From: Empedobacter stercoris
Lineage (GTDB): Bacteria; Bacteroidota; Bacteroidia; Flavobacteriales; Weeksellaceae
Direction: 5' to 3'
DNA length: 64,000 bases
Assembly: GCF_025244765.1 (NCBI RefSeq)
Contig: NZ_CP104209.1
Span: forward strand, 2,858,501 to 2,922,500
Below are positions 24,305 to 33,162 of the stretch, in pieces. The number at the start of each line of letters is the position of its first letter. Positions within the stretch are counted from its first letter, which is position 1. A program made the translations under genes and the position numbers. A model generated the notes under the pieces. That model was not told the origin of the DNA. It did not search any database and saw only the letters and a program-made list of their open reading frames with translations.

Positions 24305-25507
24305 TTAATCATTTTCTGGTGCCTCATGTGAGGGGATGTCATCTAAATCCAACATTTCTTTGGCCAAAGCGATCATTCGAGGTGTTCCTGTATGTTTATT
24401 TTTTTCGTCAGAAAGTTTAACAACACCAGTCCATTTAATATCAATCGAAGAAATTTCTGTTAATTTCATTACGATATTCATTGGACGAAGATTGGTGTCA
24501 TTTGTTAAATTTGTACCAATACCAAACGATAACCCAATACGATCTTTAAATGCTTTTGTAATTACTTCTACTTTTTCAGAATTTAATCCATCTGAGAAAA
24601 TTATAGTTTTGAATAATGGATTAATTCCCATTTTTTCATAGTGAGCAATTGTTTTTTCGCCAAATTCTATTGGATCTCCAGAGTCGTGACGAACACCATC
24701 AAATAATTTCGATAATTTTTTGTCAAATTGTCCAAAGAAAATATCTGAAGTATAGGTGTCAGTTAAAGCAATTCCTAAATCACCATAATATACTTTCACC
24801 CAGCGGTCTAAACTAATCGAATTGGCAATTTTGAACCCGTATCGAGCACCATGAAACATAAACCATTCGTGCGCATGTGTTCCAATTGGTTTTACGCCAT
24901 ATTTGTGTGCAAAGTGAACGTTAGATGTTCCAACAAAACTTTTTCCTTTGTGATTAGTAAGCTCTTTCATGACAATATCGTGTACTTCGTAACTGTGACG
25001 ACGACGTGTTCCGAACTCTGCAACTGTCACACCAAGACGATTGTATAAATCGACTTTATCGCTTGTTCGTTTTGTTATTTCTTCGTTTGAGATGCGTTGA
25101 GCGTTGGTTAATTTGTAAAAAATTTCACTAATTAGACAAAGAATAGGAACTTCCCATAAAATTGTTCGGTACCAATATCCTTCAACAAGAACTTCAACAT
25201 CTGATCCGTTTTGAGAGATTTTAACTTCTGCAGGATCATAACGATATCCTTGTAAAAAGTCTAAATAAGCAGGGCTTAGATAGGGACAATTTGTAGAAAA
25301 GAATTCTTTTTCATCTTTTGTAAGTGCTAACGAAGCCATTGCATTGATTTCATTTTGTAATTCTTCTGCAAAACCATTTGGAAATTCATGTTCACCTCGG
25401 TTGATAAATTTATAACGAGCCATTACATCTGGATACAATTTTGTAACCCCAAATTGCATGGTGAATTTATAGAAGTCATTGTCTATAATGGATTTTATTA
25501 TACTCAT
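24305..25507 (-). CDS. pncB: Nicotinate phosphoribosyltransferase
   Basis: 400 residues, full length. It converts nicotinate and PRPP to nicotinate mononucleotide, with ATP hydrolysis, in the NAD salvage pathway. Signatures: NDFYKFTMQFGVTKLYPD near the N-terminus, the active-site loop FGTRRRHSYEVHDIV with the autophosphorylated-His region in GTSNVHFAHKYGVKPIGTHA, and GVRHDSGDPIEFGEKTI. It has no close partner gene. A terminator-like repeat at 25554 lies upstream of its start and belongs to the neighbouring lipoprotein gene. Confidence 0.95.
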   Translation of the reverse strand: MSIIKSIIDNDFYKFTMQFGVTKLYPDVMARYKFINRGEHEFPNGFAEELQNEINAMASLALTKDEKEFFSTNCPYLSPAYLDFLQGYRYDPAEVKISQNGSDVEVLVEGYWYRTILWEVPILCLISEIFYKLTNAQRISNEEITKRTSDKVDLYNRLGVTVAEFGTRRRHSYEVHDIVMKELTNHKGKSFVGTSNVHFAHKYGVKPIGTHAHEWFMFHGARYGFKIANSISLDRWVKVYYGDLGIALTDTYTSDIFFGQFDKKLSKLFDGVRHDSGDPIEFGEKTIAHYEKMGINPLFKTIIFSDGLNSEKVEVITKAFKDRIGLSFGIGTNLTNDTNLRPMNIVMKLTEISSIDIKWTGVVKLSDEKNKHTGTPRMIALAKEMLDLDDIPSHEAPEND

Positions 25508-25553
25508 TTCTTAGGTTTAAATTCTAACAATTTTTTTAAAATTAAAGATAAAA

Positions 25554-25579
25554 AAAAACCATCAATGAGGATGGTTTTT
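25554..25579 (-). terminator. Terminator after FKBP-like lipoprotein gene
   Basis: Ten-base stem AAAAACCATC/GATGGTTTTT with a T-run on the minus strand, 26 bases past the stop at 25605. Confidence 0.8.
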
Positions 25580-25604
25580 GAAAGAATATCTTATTAATAG
25601 AAGA

Positions 25605-26357
25605 TTATTTTTTTGTTCTTTTTTCGATTTTTGGTAATTCAAAATTGAAGATAAAAGAGCGATCTCTGTTCCCAGAATACTCAGATAATCCTGTTCCTGA
25701 AATGTAATACTTGTTTCGAGCATACGCTAATCTTGAAGGTAAAATAATTACACCTTGAAAGTTATATAAATCGTTCACAGAACGTTCTGTTGTTTTGAAA
25801 TGTTTTAAACCTTCTACAAAATTTTTCAATTCTAAATGTTCTCTTTTCACTCCGTTTTCAGTTTCTATTTCAGTTGGTGTGAAATAATAAAAAGTAGGGT
25901 CTTGTATTGCAGAACCGTCTCCTGAATTAGGCGTTCCAGAGGTAGAAACAGAACCATATTTTCTTTTATAATCAGTGCTGTTAGTTGCTAAAAAAGTACC
26001 TATTTCGTAGGAAATATAAATAGAAGTACTGTCATTAGAAATTATAGTTTCTCCAGTTCCTTTATGATTTGGGTTTTCGGCATACCAAATACCTAAGTTA
26101 TCTTGTTTTGCAAGTGTTTTTAAAGCTGGATATGCATCGTCATCATTACCTTTTATTGTATCAAATTTTGTAAGTTTACCAGTCTTAGGGCTGAAGTAAA
26201 AATCTTCTAAATATTGTTGAATAGCTTCATCATCTAAAGCATTACGTTCTTCAACAGGAATTTTTGTTTCTTTATCTACACCACTATCATCATCATTATT
26301 ACATCCTACTAAAACAGCAGAACAAGCAATTAAAGTAACGAAGAATTTCTTTATCAT
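25605..26357 (-). CDS. FKBP-like lipoprotein
   Basis: 250 residues with a lipoprotein signal (KKFFVTLIACSAVLVGC, lipidated Cys19) followed by an Asn/Asp-rich linker. The C-terminal part reads FQGVIILPSRLAYARN and ends RDRSFIFNFELPKIE. This resembles the end of FKBP-type peptidyl-prolyl isomerases (GVIIIPSxLAYG ... LVFDIEL), and the middle (SIYISYEIGTFLATN) fits the earlier strands, with a long insertion. Similar outer-membrane FKBP lipoproteins (GldI-like) help fold exported proteins in this phylum. Several active-site aromatic positions are not obvious, so isomerase activity is uncertain. Confidence 0.6.
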   Translation of the reverse strand: MIKKFFVTLIACSAVLVGCNNDDDSGVDKETKIPVEERNALDDEAIQQYLEDFYFSPKTGKLTKFDTIKGNDDDAYPALKTLAKQDNLGIWYAENPNHKGTGETIISNDSTSIYISYEIGTFLATNSTDYKRKYGSVSTSGTPNSGDGSAIQDPTFYYFTPTEIETENGVKREHLELKNFVEGLKHFKTTERSVNDLYNFQGVIILPSRLAYARNKYYISGTGLSEYSGNRDRSFIFNFELPKIEKRTKK

Positions 26358-26424
26358 GTTATTTCGATTTATATTGCGAATTTAGAAAAAATATTAGTTT
26401 ATCCTATTAAATATTAAGTTTTAA

Positions 26425-26829
26425 ATGAGATTAGATAAATTTCTTTGGAGTGTTAGGTATTATAAAACAAGATCTTTAGCCGCTGATGCAGTAAAAAAGA
26501 ATCGTGTGAAAGTAAATGGAGTTGTAGCAAAAGCGTCAAGAGAGATTGTCGCAGGAGATGCAATAGAGGTTAGAAAAGACCAAATAAATTTGTCATTTAA
26601 AGTTTTACAAGTCCCAAAAAATAGAATTGGAGCAAAATTGCTGACGTTACATATTGTTGATACAACACCAAAAGAAGAGTATGAAGTGTTAGAACTTCGT
26701 AAACTTTCGCAAGATTATTATCGCGAAAAAGGAGAAGGTAGACCAACGAAAAAAGATCGCCGCGATTTGGACGATTATTTAGAAGAAGGAGCAGAGGAAT
26801 TCATCATAAAAGGAGAAGATTTAGATTAA
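26425..26829 (+). CDS. hslR: S4-domain RNA-binding heat-shock protein (Hsp15-like)
   Basis: 134 residues. The S4 fold is at the N-terminus: MRLDKFLWSVRYYKTRSLA, AADAVKKNRVKVNGVVAKAS and GDAIEVRKDQINLSFKVLQV. The C-terminal part is charged (REKGEGRPTKKDRRDLDDYL) as in Hsp15, which rescues stalled 50S subunits carrying nascent chains. Its last codons overlap aroK tail to tail and lie inside an 18-base inverted repeat that also ends aroK. Other S4 RNA-binding proteins of similar length remain possible, though this layout fits Hsp15 best. Confidence 0.85.
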   Translation: MRLDKFLWSVRYYKTRSLAADAVKKNRVKVNGVVAKASREIVAGDAIEVRKDQINLSFKVLQVPKNRIGAKLLTLHIVDTTPKEEYEVLELRKLSQDYYREKGEGRPTKKDRRDLDDYLEEGAEEFIIKGEDLD

Positions 26830-26848
26830 TTCTAAATCTTCTCCTTTT
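26808..26848. terminator. Bidirectional terminator inside two overlapping gene ends
   Basis: Perfect 18-base stem (26808-26825 with 26831-26848) around a TTAAT loop, with TTTTTT outside on the plus strand. It contains the stop codons of both converging genes, hslR (26827-26829) and aroK (26823-26821), and encodes KGEDL near the end of both proteins. Confidence 0.8.
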
Positions 26849-27354
26849 TTAAGTTGACTCATAATTTCGTCCAAAATTTCTAATGTACTTTGGGTCGTAA
26901 TGCTAATCGTATATTTTGCTTTTTCGTAATATTGATTGCGTTCAAATAAATGTTTGGCAATAAATTCTGTCATTTCTTCATTTGAAAGATGAGCAATTAA
27001 TGGACGAGTTTCTTTTCTGTTTTCAAGTCGTTTCACCAATTGAGGCAACTGAACGCGCATAAATATCGAAATCGAATTTTTAACAATCTCCTCCATATTA
27101 TTATAATAAACAGGAGTTCCACCGCCTAAAGAAAGTACAATGTTAGTGGTTGTTAAAATTTCCTTCAAAGCTTCTCGTTCTTTTTTACGAAAACCTAATT
27201 CGCCTTCTTTTTTAAAAATATCACTTATTTTTGTTTGATATTTTTGTTCGATAAAATCATCCAAATCGATGAATTCGAAACCAAGTGCTTTGGCTAAATC
27301 TTTTCCGGTAGTCGATTTTCCGCTCCCCATATAGCCAATTAATGAAATAATCAT
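26821..27354 (-). CDS. aroK: Shikimate kinase
   Basis: 177 residues. It phosphorylates shikimate at O3 with ATP, in the same pathway as aroC. The P-loop is GYMGSGKST (residues 7-15). The substrate-binding Asp is in FIDLDDFIEQ, Arg is in GELGFRKKEREALKEI, and SLGGGTPVYY carries the glycine triplet; the adenine/lid Arg is in RKETRPLIAHL. It starts 12 bases after the stop of the lipoprotein gene at 27367, so the two may be co-transcribed. The C-terminal KGEDLELI is encoded within the shared terminator stem. Confidence 0.95.
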   Translation of the reverse strand: MIISLIGYMGSGKSTTGKDLAKALGFEFIDLDDFIEQKYQTKISDIFKKEGELGFRKKEREALKEILTTTNIVLSLGGGTPVYYNNMEEIVKNSISIFMRVQLPQLVKRLENRKETRPLIAHLSNEEMTEFIAKHLFERNQYYEKAKYTISITTQSTLEILDEIMSQLKKGEDLELI

Positions 27355-27366
27355 TTGTTATATTTT

Positions 27367-27972
27367 TTAATCTACAGGTAAATCTTCCGAATAATAGATG
27401 GTTAATCTTGCAAAACCATCAAAAGTATCAATTTGATAAGAATAGGTGTTCTTTAATTTTCTTGCATCATAGCGCTCTACGTTAAACGTAACCTCGTAAT
27501 CTTCATTTGTAACAATCGAATTAGAATGATGATATTTTGATTTTGGAGCATCCTTTTTGATTTCTGCACGATATTGATTCAAAAATTTGATCGGAAAAGA
27601 ATAGGTTAATTTATAAACTATTTCTTGCGAAATTTGAATAGCCGTGATTTTATTCAAAAACATTGTTCCTTGTGGATTATTTTTAATTTTCAAAGAATCC
27701 AATCGTTCTACATTTTGGATGTATAAATTTTTTCCAAGTTTAGAAACCTTAAAACAACGATCGTTTAATTTTTGATGGATGATTTGTGGTTGTTCTTTTA
27801 TTAAATTTTTTAAGTCTTTTAAAGAAAAATTACTTAAATGTGCATCTTTTGTTTCTTGATTACAATTGTTTGCATATTCAGAATCGGGTACATCTGCTTC
27901 TGGATTATCAGATTTTTTGCACGAGATTACTGAAAACAAAGCAAAAATAATGTAGATAATATTTTTTTTCAT
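27367..27972 (-). CDS. Lipoprotein of unknown function
   Basis: 201 residues. It has a lipoprotein signal (KNIIYIIFALFSVISC, lipidated Cys18) followed by KKSDNPEADVPDSE. The mature part shows a helical stretch (DLKNLIKEQPQIIHQKLN) and several beta strands (KLTYSFPIKFLNQYRAEI, YEVTFNVERYDARKL, FARLTIYYSEDLPVD). I do not recognise the family. It is upstream of aroK by 12 bases on the same strand. The upstream 295-base gap is AT-rich and contains the tRNA-Lys promoter on the other strand. Confidence 0.6.
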   Translation of the reverse strand: MKKNIIYIIFALFSVISCKKSDNPEADVPDSEYANNCNQETKDAHLSNFSLKDLKNLIKEQPQIIHQKLNDRCFKVSKLGKNLYIQNVERLDSLKIKNNPQGTMFLNKITAIQISQEIVYKLTYSFPIKFLNQYRAEIKKDAPKSKYHHSNSIVTNEDYEVTFNVERYDARKLKNTYSYQIDTFDGFARLTIYYSEDLPVD

Positions 27973-28217
27973 TCTAAAATTTCAATCTTTAATTGCTTTT
28001 CCGAATACAATTCAGTTAACATAGATCTTGATTTGTTGGTGGACAAATATAATATTAAATCATTTATCAAGATGAAAAATGATGTTTCTATCTCATATTT
28101 TTTACTTTTTCTATGATGGAAATTTCATTTTTTTAAAAAATCTAAAATAATATTAAATTTTAAGTTCTTAAAATCGAAATGTTTAATTAATAAATTGTAA
28201 AAAACTTTATAAAACGT

Positions 28218-28249
28218 TTGTTAAATTAGTATTAATCGTCCTATATTTG
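28218..28249 (+). promoter_or_regulatory. Promoter of tRNA-Lys copy 1
   Basis: -33 TTG at 28218-28220 and -7 TATATTTG at 28242-28249, 21-base spacing, 18 bases before the mature tRNA start. Confidence 0.75.
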
Positions 28250-28267
28250 CACTCGATTTAAGAGACC

Positions 28268-28340
28268 GACCTGGTAGCTCAGTTGGTAGAGCACAACACT
28301 TTTAATGTTGGGGTCCTGGGTTCGAGCCCCAGCCAGGTCA
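28268..28340 (+). tRNA. tRNA-Lys(TTT), copy 1
   Basis: 73 bases. Acceptor GACCTGG/CCAGGTC, D-arm AGCTCAGTTGGTAGAGC, anticodon stem CAACA/TGTTG with loop CTTTTAA (anticodon TTT), T-arm with GGTTCGAGC. CCA is not encoded. Separated from the four other identical copies by its own spacer and promoter. Confidence 0.97.
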
Positions 28341-28394
28341 CTTAGTCAAAATGTTCTTTTTTTTTACTGAAATAAATAAAAAATACATTTCGTT

Positions 28395-28423
28395 TTGTAA
28401 ACTCAGATATAGTCGTATATTTG
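28395..28423 (+). promoter_or_regulatory. Second promoter in the tRNA-Lys cluster
   Basis: -33 TTG at 28395-28397 and -7 TATATTTG at 28416-28423, spacing 18 bases, 17 bases before copy 2. It probably drives copies 2-5. Confidence 0.7.
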
Positions 28424-28440
28424 CAGTCCGAAAAAACGGA

Positions 28441-28513
28441 GACCTGGTAGCTCAGTTGGTAGAGCACAACACTTTTAATGTTGGGGTCCTGGGTTCGAGC
28501 CCCAGCCAGGTCA
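28441..28513 (+). tRNA. tRNA-Lys(TTT), copy 2
   Basis: Identical to copy 1 over all 73 bases. First member of the 123-base tandem array. Confidence 0.97.
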
Positions 28514-28563
28514 CAAACTTCGCGTTATTGAGAAGTCTAAAAACAGTAACACTCCAAAACGGA

Positions 28564-28636
28564 GACCTGGTAGCTCAGTTGGTAGAGCACAACACTTTTA
28601 ATGTTGGGGTCCTGGGTTCGAGCCCCAGCCAGGTCA
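28564..28636 (+). tRNA. tRNA-Lys(TTT), copy 3
   Basis: Identical in sequence to copy 2 and exactly 123 bases downstream of it. Confidence 0.97.
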
Positions 28637-28686
28637 CAAACTTCGCGTTATTGAGAAGTCTAAAAACAATAACACTCCAAAACGGA

Positions 28687-28759
28687 GACCTGGTAGCTCA
28701 GTTGGTAGAGCACAACACTTTTAATGTTGGGGTCCTGGGTTCGAGCCCCAGCCAGGTCA
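28687..28759 (+). tRNA. tRNA-Lys(TTT), copy 4
   Basis: Identical in sequence to copy 3 and 123 bases downstream of it. The spacer before it differs from its neighbours by one base (AACAATAAC for AACAGTAAC). Confidence 0.97.
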
Positions 28760-28809
28760 CAAACTTCGCGTTATTGAGAAGTCTAAAAACAGTAACACTC
28801 CAAAACGGA

Positions 28810-28882
28810 GACCTGGTAGCTCAGTTGGTAGAGCACAACACTTTTAATGTTGGGGTCCTGGGTTCGAGCCCCAGCCAGGTCA
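28810..28882 (+). tRNA. tRNA-Lys(TTT), copy 5
   Basis: Identical in sequence to copy 4 and 123 bases downstream of it; followed at once by the array's terminator. Confidence 0.97.
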
Positions 28883-28887
28883 CAAAC

Positions 28888-28918
28888 AGGGACAATCTTT
28901 CTTTTAAGAATTGTCCCT
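28888..28918 (+). terminator. Terminator of the tRNA-Lys array
   Basis: AGGGACAAT/ATTGTCCCT stem followed by a seven-base T-run, beginning six bases after the last tRNA. Confidence 0.85.
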
Positions 28919-28978
28919 TTTTTTATTCTATAATTTAACTGTTAGAAGTTTCTACAATTAATGGAATTCTAATAGATA

Positions 28979-29022
28979 AAAACTGCATTTAGTGATATTT
29001 TTATATTACCCAATGCAGTTTT
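28979..29022 (-). terminator. Terminator after NlpE-like pseudogene
   Basis: Eleven-base stem AAAACTGCATT/AATGCAGTTTT with a long AT-rich loop, 23 bases past the final stop at 29045. T-runs lie on both sides, so it may work in both directions. Confidence 0.6.
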
Positions 29023-29044
29023 TTTTATTTTCTTAATTGTGAGA

Positions 29045-29764
29045 TTAATTACGACAATCTTTAGAAGAGGTTTCTGTTATACTTACAATATCGATGACTT
29101 CATATACGCTTTGATAAGAAGCTGCAAAACCTTCGGTACTCTTTCCTTTGTCTTTGATAATAAGTTGAGCTGATACAGCCGTATATGGCTCTTTTCCTTT
29201 TGTAAGTTGAGCGTATATATCTTTTAATTTTCCTGTAGCGTCAGAAACCCAATATACGTTACGGCTACCACAAGGTTTAAAAGTTCTTGTTTCATGTCCA
29301 AAAGTTAAAGCACCTTCTACAGTTTGTGTAGTTCATTTAGAAGTGTCAATACGTGTTTTATCAGCAACTTTCTTAAAAGTTAAAACCGTATTTCCTTGTT
29401 TTAATTTCATGGCATCTTTATTCAATTCAACTATTGAATAGGATATTGTATCTATAGACGACTGTTTGTTTCCAATACTTTCAGCAACTAAAGAGAGTAC
29501 ATTATTCTCTACATGCCAAGATTTATAAAGCAAAGTTGCCATATTATCAGATTGTGCACTACTATCTTCAAACATAGAAAAATGTAAAGCACTACTTGAT
29601 AAATCTTCCCAAGAACCAATAAGTAAATCATAATGTTGGACACTATCTTTATTTACAGTTTCAAGATCTGTTGTTTCTTGATTAGAATCAGTTTTCGCAT
29701 TTTGACAAGAAAGAAGTAATAGAGCACTTCCAATTAATGGCATTAAAACATATTTAATATTCAT
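29045..29764 (-). pseudogene. NlpE-like lipoprotein with an in-frame TGA
   Basis: From ATG 29764: a lipoprotein signal (KYVLMPLIGSALLLLSC, lipidated Cys20), then 143 residues ending FKKVADKTRIDTSK. TGA at 29335-29333 follows, and then 95 more codons in the same frame to TAA at 29045. The downstream part (TTQTVEGALTFGHETRTF, KPCGSRNVYWVSDATGKL, KEPYTAVSAQL) looks like the C-terminal domain of NlpE-type lipoproteins, with its conserved Cys. The upstream part (LIGSWEDLSSSALHFSMFED, NTVLTFKKV) fits a lipocalin-like first domain. One base change therefore divides a two-domain protein. The first domain could still be made. Sequencing error is the simple alternative. Confidence 0.7.
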
Positions 29765-30035
29765 TGTATAAAATTTAGTTTTAACAATATGCAAAACCAA
29801 AACCAAAGATACCTTATTAATTTCTTTATATAATAAAAGACATAATTTGAATAGATTCTATTTACTTTTGTTCGTTTTAAAATATGAATTGAAGAGTAAA
29901 ATACTCTAAGATTTATATGATAAAAGTCGCTGTAATTAAGTTTCTTATTATTTTCTAATCAACTCGATTCTCAGTTACTTTGTTCCACCGATTTTTAGAA
30001 GTATAAAGAAGAAAAAAACGATTCTTTCAAAAGTC

Positions 30036-33000
30036 ATGAAAGTAATGAAAATTACAGGAATTTCTTTGGGAGGAATTGCATTGGTTTTATATGTGTCGCC
30101 TTATTTTTTTAAGGAACAAATTAATAATGGAATAAAAGAGGTTGCTAAAAATTACATCAACACAGCGGTTGATTTTAAGGATTTAGATGTGTCTTTTTTT
30201 CGTCATTTTCCAAAACTTACCGTAACACTTACCGATTCTTCAATCAAAGGTTCGGCGCCATATCAGACAGAAAATTTAATTTCAGCAAAAGAAATTGCGC
30301 TTGGTGTTGATATCAAAACATTGTTCGAGGATAAAATTATTTTCAATGAATTGTTTATTCATCAAGCAACAATTAATTTGAAAATAGATAGTTTAGGGCG
30401 TCATAATTATGCTATAACTGTTCCTTCGGATGAGGTTGAAAAAGAAGATGAAACAAGTGTTGGCTTAGCATTAAATAATTTCAAAATTTCTGATTCAAAC
30501 TTTTTGTTTGATGATCAATCATCGAAAACATACCTAAAATTAGATCAATTGAATTACGATGGTTTAATTGACCTAACTCAAAACGAATTAAGATTAAATG
30601 CTGATGCAGCAATTGATAAGGTCAATTTTAGTTTTGATGAGCAAAAGTATGTAAAAAACTTGCCTTTGAAAGGAACAATTAATTCGAAAATAGATCTGAA
30701 TAATTTATCTTTTTATTTTATTGATAATAAACTTCAATTAGGTCAATTTCCGTTTTCGTTAAAAGGTTCTTTGTTGATGCCAGCTGAAAAAATTATTTTT
30801 GATTTGACGATTTCTTCGGATAAAAATGAAATGAAACATATTCCAGCAATTGTTCCGGAGATGTACCAAGAATGGGCGAAAGATATCCAAATGGATGGAG
30901 AATCATCGATTCTTTTTACCATGAAAGGAACGATGAATAACGAAACTAAAGAAAATCCAGATATACATATTGAAGCCAAAATTGATAAAGGTTCATTAAA
31001 CTATAAACAATCATCTTCGCCAATTCAACATATTAATCTTATTTCTACGATTGATTTATATGCGTTAGATCCAGAAAAAATGCGTGTAAAAGTAGAGAAT
31101 CTTGATTTCAAATTATTGGATGGTATAACGAAAACAAATTTTACGTATTCGTCTGGAAAAACAATGTTTTCAGAAGGTGTTATTCAGGCAAATGTAGATT
31201 TAGAAGCGTTGAAAAATGCGACAGGTTTTAATCAATTTGATGCAAAAGGTGTGCTGAATTTAGAAGGAAACTGGAAAGGTTCAATTATTCAGAATGTAAA
31301 AAAATCAAAACAGAAAATACCAACATTTAATCTAAAAGCAAACTTAGAAAATGGGTATTTCAAAATGAATGAAATGCCTGCTGCTTTGGATCATATTAAT
31401 ATGAAAATGTCCATGCAAAATAAGGACGGAAATTATAAAAATACGGCTGTTTTAATTCATCAAATAGATGCTAAAGCAATGGATAATTTTATGATTGGAC
31501 GATTAGAATTAAAGAATCTAACCAATTTTCCGATTAATGCTGATTTTGCGGCTAAAGTTCATTTAGAAGATATCTATAAAATCTATCCGTTGAAAAATAT
31601 TGAGATGCGTGGTGATTTGTATATGAAAATGAAAGCGAATGGAACATACGAACCAAAACGAAAAAAAGTACCCGTTACCAATACAGTAGTAAAATTGAAA
31701 AATGGGTTTATTAAACTGAACGAATATCCAAATTTACCATTAGAAAATTTTACAGTAGAAACGCATATAAAATCGGGTAGAGGTTCGTTTAACGATTTAT
31801 CAATAGATGTTTTACCGATTTCTTTTACATTGGCAGGGAAACCTTTTAAGGTCAATGCAAATCTGAAAAACTTAAATAATTTGGATTATAGTATTCACTC
31901 GAAAGGTGAATTGAATTTAGCGAATATATATAAATTATTTCCTGTAGAAGGCATAGATGTAGATGGTTTGATTGAAACAAATTTTGGAATAAAAGGAAAC
32001 AATGGAGCGCCTTTAGAAAGTTTTCAGAACAAAGGATATGTGAAAATAGAGAACATCAAAATCAATACAAAGTTCTTTCCAAGTAAATTTATTGTTAAGC
32101 AAGGAGATTTCCGATTCGAAGGTAGTCAGTTAACTTTTAAAGATGTAAAAGCGCGCTACAAACGCAATTCTTTTGTGTTTGATGGAGAGGTTTCTAATTA
32201 TATTAATTACGCATTAAAAGAGAATGAAACGTTAAAAGGAACGATAAATTTTAAAACTAATCGAGTAAATATTGATGATTTTATGGCGTTTAATTCTGGT
32301 GAAACTTCTTCTAATTCAGCAACAGCAGAAGAAGGAGTGGTGTTGTTACCAAAAAATGTTGAATTATCGATAAAAGGAAAAGCGAAAGAAGTATTGTTTA
32401 AGGATATAATACTCCAAGATTTTAGTGGAGATTTAGGATTGAAACAAGGGAATTTATCACTTCAAAATACGAAATTTAATTTGATTGGTTCAGAATTTAC
32501 GATGAACGGTAATTACGTGCCAACAAATGCAAGAAAAGCCAAATTTGATTTCAATATAAAAGCCAATAATTTTGATATTCAACGTGCTTATCATGAGATT
32601 ACGTTATTTAGAGAATTGGCAAGTGCGGCAGAAAATGCACATGGAAAAGTGTCGATGGATTATCAGCTACAAGGAGATTTGGGAGCAGATATGTTTCCGA
32701 AAATGAAAACGATTAAAGGCGAAGGTAGTTTTATGCTTGAGGATATTAAATTCTTAGGTTTTAAAGTATTTAATACGGTTGCAGAAAAGACTTCCACAGA
32801 TGCTTTGCATGATGCGAATTTGAAAAAAGTTAATTTAAAAACAAAGATCGAAAATAATGTCATCACTATAAATCGTACAAAATTTAAAATTGCAGGTTTC
32901 CGTCCTCGAATAGAAGGTCAAGTAACCTTAGATGGTTATATGAACCTTGGGATGCGTCTTGGCTTGCCGCCTTTTGGAATTATCGGAATTCCAATCAAGA

Positions 33001-33155
33001 TTACTGGTCCTGCTGATACATTTGAGGTTGAGGTTGGAAAATACCACAAAGAAGATTTGGATGAGTCGGATGATGAATTTGATGATTATCAAAAAGTATT
33101 AGAAGAAGAAAAAGCAAAACAAGAAGCTGCTCAAGCAATAACACAAACAAAATAA
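30036..33155 (+). CDS. AsmA-family envelope protein
   Basis: 1039 residues. One N-terminal transmembrane segment (ITGISLGGIALVLYVSPYFF) anchors it to the inner membrane, with the rest periplasmic. The N-terminal AsmA pattern is clear (DFKDLDVSFFRHFPKLTVTL, then AKEIALGVDIKTLFEDKI). Long runs of beta strands follow, with repeated NG/KG turns. The C-terminal AsmA_2 region holds EGSFMLEDIKFLGFKVFN and the Pro-rich turn GLPPFGIIGIPIKITGPAD. AsmA/TamB-like proteins form hydrophobic grooves for phospholipid transport or outer-membrane assembly; the specific role here is inferred from family. A Glu/Asp/Lys-rich tail ends the protein. Monocistronic, terminator at 33163. Confidence 0.85.
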   Translation: MKVMKITGISLGGIALVLYVSPYFFKEQINNGIKEVAKNYINTAVDFKDLDVSFFRHFPKLTVTLTDSSIKGSAPYQTENLISAKEIALGVDIKTLFEDKIIFNELFIHQATINLKIDSLGRHNYAITVPSDEVEKEDETSVGLALNNFKISDSNFLFDDQSSKTYLKLDQLNYDGLIDLTQNELRLNADAAIDKVNFSFDEQKYVKNLPLKGTINSKIDLNNLSFYFIDNKLQLGQFPFSLKGSLLMPAEKIIFDLTISSDKNEMKHIPAIVPEMYQEWAKDIQMDGESSILFTMKGTMNNETKENPDIHIEAKIDKGSLNYKQSSSPIQHINLISTIDLYALDPEKMRVKVENLDFKLLDGITKTNFTYSSGKTMFSEGVIQANVDLEALKNATGFNQFDAKGVLNLEGNWKGSIIQNVKKSKQKIPTFNLKANLENGYFKMNEMPAALDHINMKMSMQNKDGNYKNTAVLIHQIDAKAMDNFMIGRLELKNLTNFPINADFAAKVHLEDIYKIYPLKNIEMRGDLYMKMKANGTYEPKRKKVPVTNTVVKLKNGFIKLNEYPNLPLENFTVETHIKSGRGSFNDLSIDVLPISFTLAGKPFKVNANLKNLNNLDYSIHSKGELNLANIYKLFPVEGIDVDGLIETNFGIKGNNGAPLESFQNKGYVKIENIKINTKFFPSKFIVKQGDFRFEGSQLTFKDVKARYKRNSFVFDGEVSNYINYALKENETLKGTINFKTNRVNIDDFMAFNSGETSSNSATAEEGVVLLPKNVELSIKGKAKEVLFKDIILQDFSGDLGLKQGNLSLQNTKFNLIGSEFTMNGNYVPTNARKAKFDFNIKANNFDIQRAYHEITLFRELASAAENAHGKVSMDYQLQGDLGADMFPKMKTIKGEGSFMLEDIKFLGFKVFNTVAEKTSTDALHDANLKKVNLKTKIENNVITINRTKFKIAGFRPRIEGQVTLDGYMNLGMRLGLPPFGIIGIPIKITGPADTFEVEVGKYHKEDLDESDDEFDDYQKVLEEEKAKQEAAQAITQTK

Positions 33156-33162
33156 TTTTAAG

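Larger units (their letters stand above)
28441..28882 (+). repeat. 123-base tandem repeat carrying tRNA-Lys
   Basis: Unit: the 73-base tRNA plus a 50-base spacer (from CAAACTTCGCGTTATTGAG to CACTCCAAAACGGA). There are three spacers and four tRNAs, with one spacer substitution. The array reads through as a long ORF that is not a gene. Confidence 0.95.

Noticed and set aside
28441-28882. Regular direct repeats as a possible CRISPR array
   Set aside because: Repeat units are tRNA genes and the 'spacers' are near identical to each other; no cas genes.
28351-28938. 195-codon ORF with an apparent protein repeat (GDLVAQLVEHNTFNVGVLGS)
   Set aside because: It is the tRNA-Lys array read in one frame; the 'repeat' is the 123-base tRNA-plus-spacer unit.
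29333-29335. TGA in the NlpE-like gene as a selenocysteine codon
   Set aside because: No SECIS-like hairpin was evident after it and the family does not use selenocysteine; nonsense mutation or error is simpler.
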